Of a DNA stretch of 5,245 bases, positions 5,164 to 5,245 are shown piece after piece. The notes under the pieces were generated by a model. That model saw nothing but the letters and a program-made list of their open reading frames with translations. It did no database searches and was not told the origin of the DNA. Each line of letters begins with the position of its first letter. The stretch's first letter is position 1. Location: assembly GCA_003452695.1 (NCBI GenBank), contig DMNP01000348.1, forward strand, positions 1 to 5,245. The letters are read 5' to 3'. This DNA is from Eggerthellaceae bacterium (lineage in GTDB: Bacteria; Actinomycetota; Coriobacteriia; Coriobacteriales; Eggerthellaceae). A program made the position numbers and the translations under genes.

Positions 5164-5245
5164 GGCGTGCCGGCCGTGAACGTAATGCGGGTTCGTCCCC
5201 GCTGCTGGCAGGCCCTGGGCAGCGGCGCAGGCTCCGTTACTGCCC
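5164..5245. other. Right-edge sequence without a supportable gene
   Basis: No start with an SD is seen. A dyad, CCGCTGC (5199-5205) with GCAGCGG (5219-5225), encloses a smaller CAGG/CCTG palindrome, but has no T-run. Frames on both strands stay open only because the sequence is GC-rich and short. Confidence 0.4.

Noticed and set aside
4355..5179. Long plus-strand frame of 274 codons overlapping the small secreted-protein gene in another frame
   Set aside because: No SD before ATG 4355, composition rich in Gly/Arg/Glu as expected from an out-of-frame GC-rich gene, and it runs into the terminator stem.
5199..5225. CCGCTGC/GCAGCGG dyad as a second terminator
   Set aside because: A 13-base loop and no T-run on either strand; too weak to call next to the much better terminator at 5124-5163.

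Overview
The window is GC-rich bacterial DNA carrying two kinds of gene: conserved housekeeping-type genes on the minus strand (left half) and secreted, surface-type genes on the plus strand (right half). The codon use, the TelA and DUF1015 proteins, and above all the two secreted proteins built from modules I know from gut Coriobacteriia point to an Eggerthellaceae-like actinobacterium. The modules are a DUF285/BspA-like repeat, an 'IFKK.NsGKtVsVK' C-terminus and an 'NTNVGTATLTVTGKGKYKG' Ig-like unit. This placement is an inference from protein style, not from a marker gene.

Left half (minus strand). Bases 1-790 hold the N-terminal 263 codons of a DUF1015-family protein that runs off the left edge. 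Its strong ribosome binding site lies directly behind a perfect 11-bp hairpin that could exchange with a smaller, SD-masking hairpin. A 238-bp gap separates it from a complete telA-like gene (1029-2213, 394 aa), which has a good SD and a plausible extended -10 promoter.

Centre. 2214-2574 is a divergent intergenic region with a promoter candidate facing each way and a GC-rich hairpin between them.

Right half (plus strand). 2575-4104 encodes a 509-aa secreted protein: signal peptide, seven 26-28-residue Cys-containing BspA-like repeats, a Ser/Gly/Glu linker and a basic C-terminal domain. A 455-bp gap follows that is unusually structured: two copies of a REP-like palindromic repeat, a long stem-loop and a further dyad. 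Then comes a small gene (4560-5099, 179 aa) for a very Lys-rich secreted protein, closed by a strong intrinsic terminator (5124-5163). Its signal peptide core is encoded by an in-frame hexanucleotide tandem repeat. The last 80 bases hold no supportable gene.

No phage, transposase, CRISPR or tRNA/rRNA signal is present. The most interesting material is the structured 4105-4559 region and the repeat-built signal peptide. I see no convincing evidence of a complete new multi-gene system.
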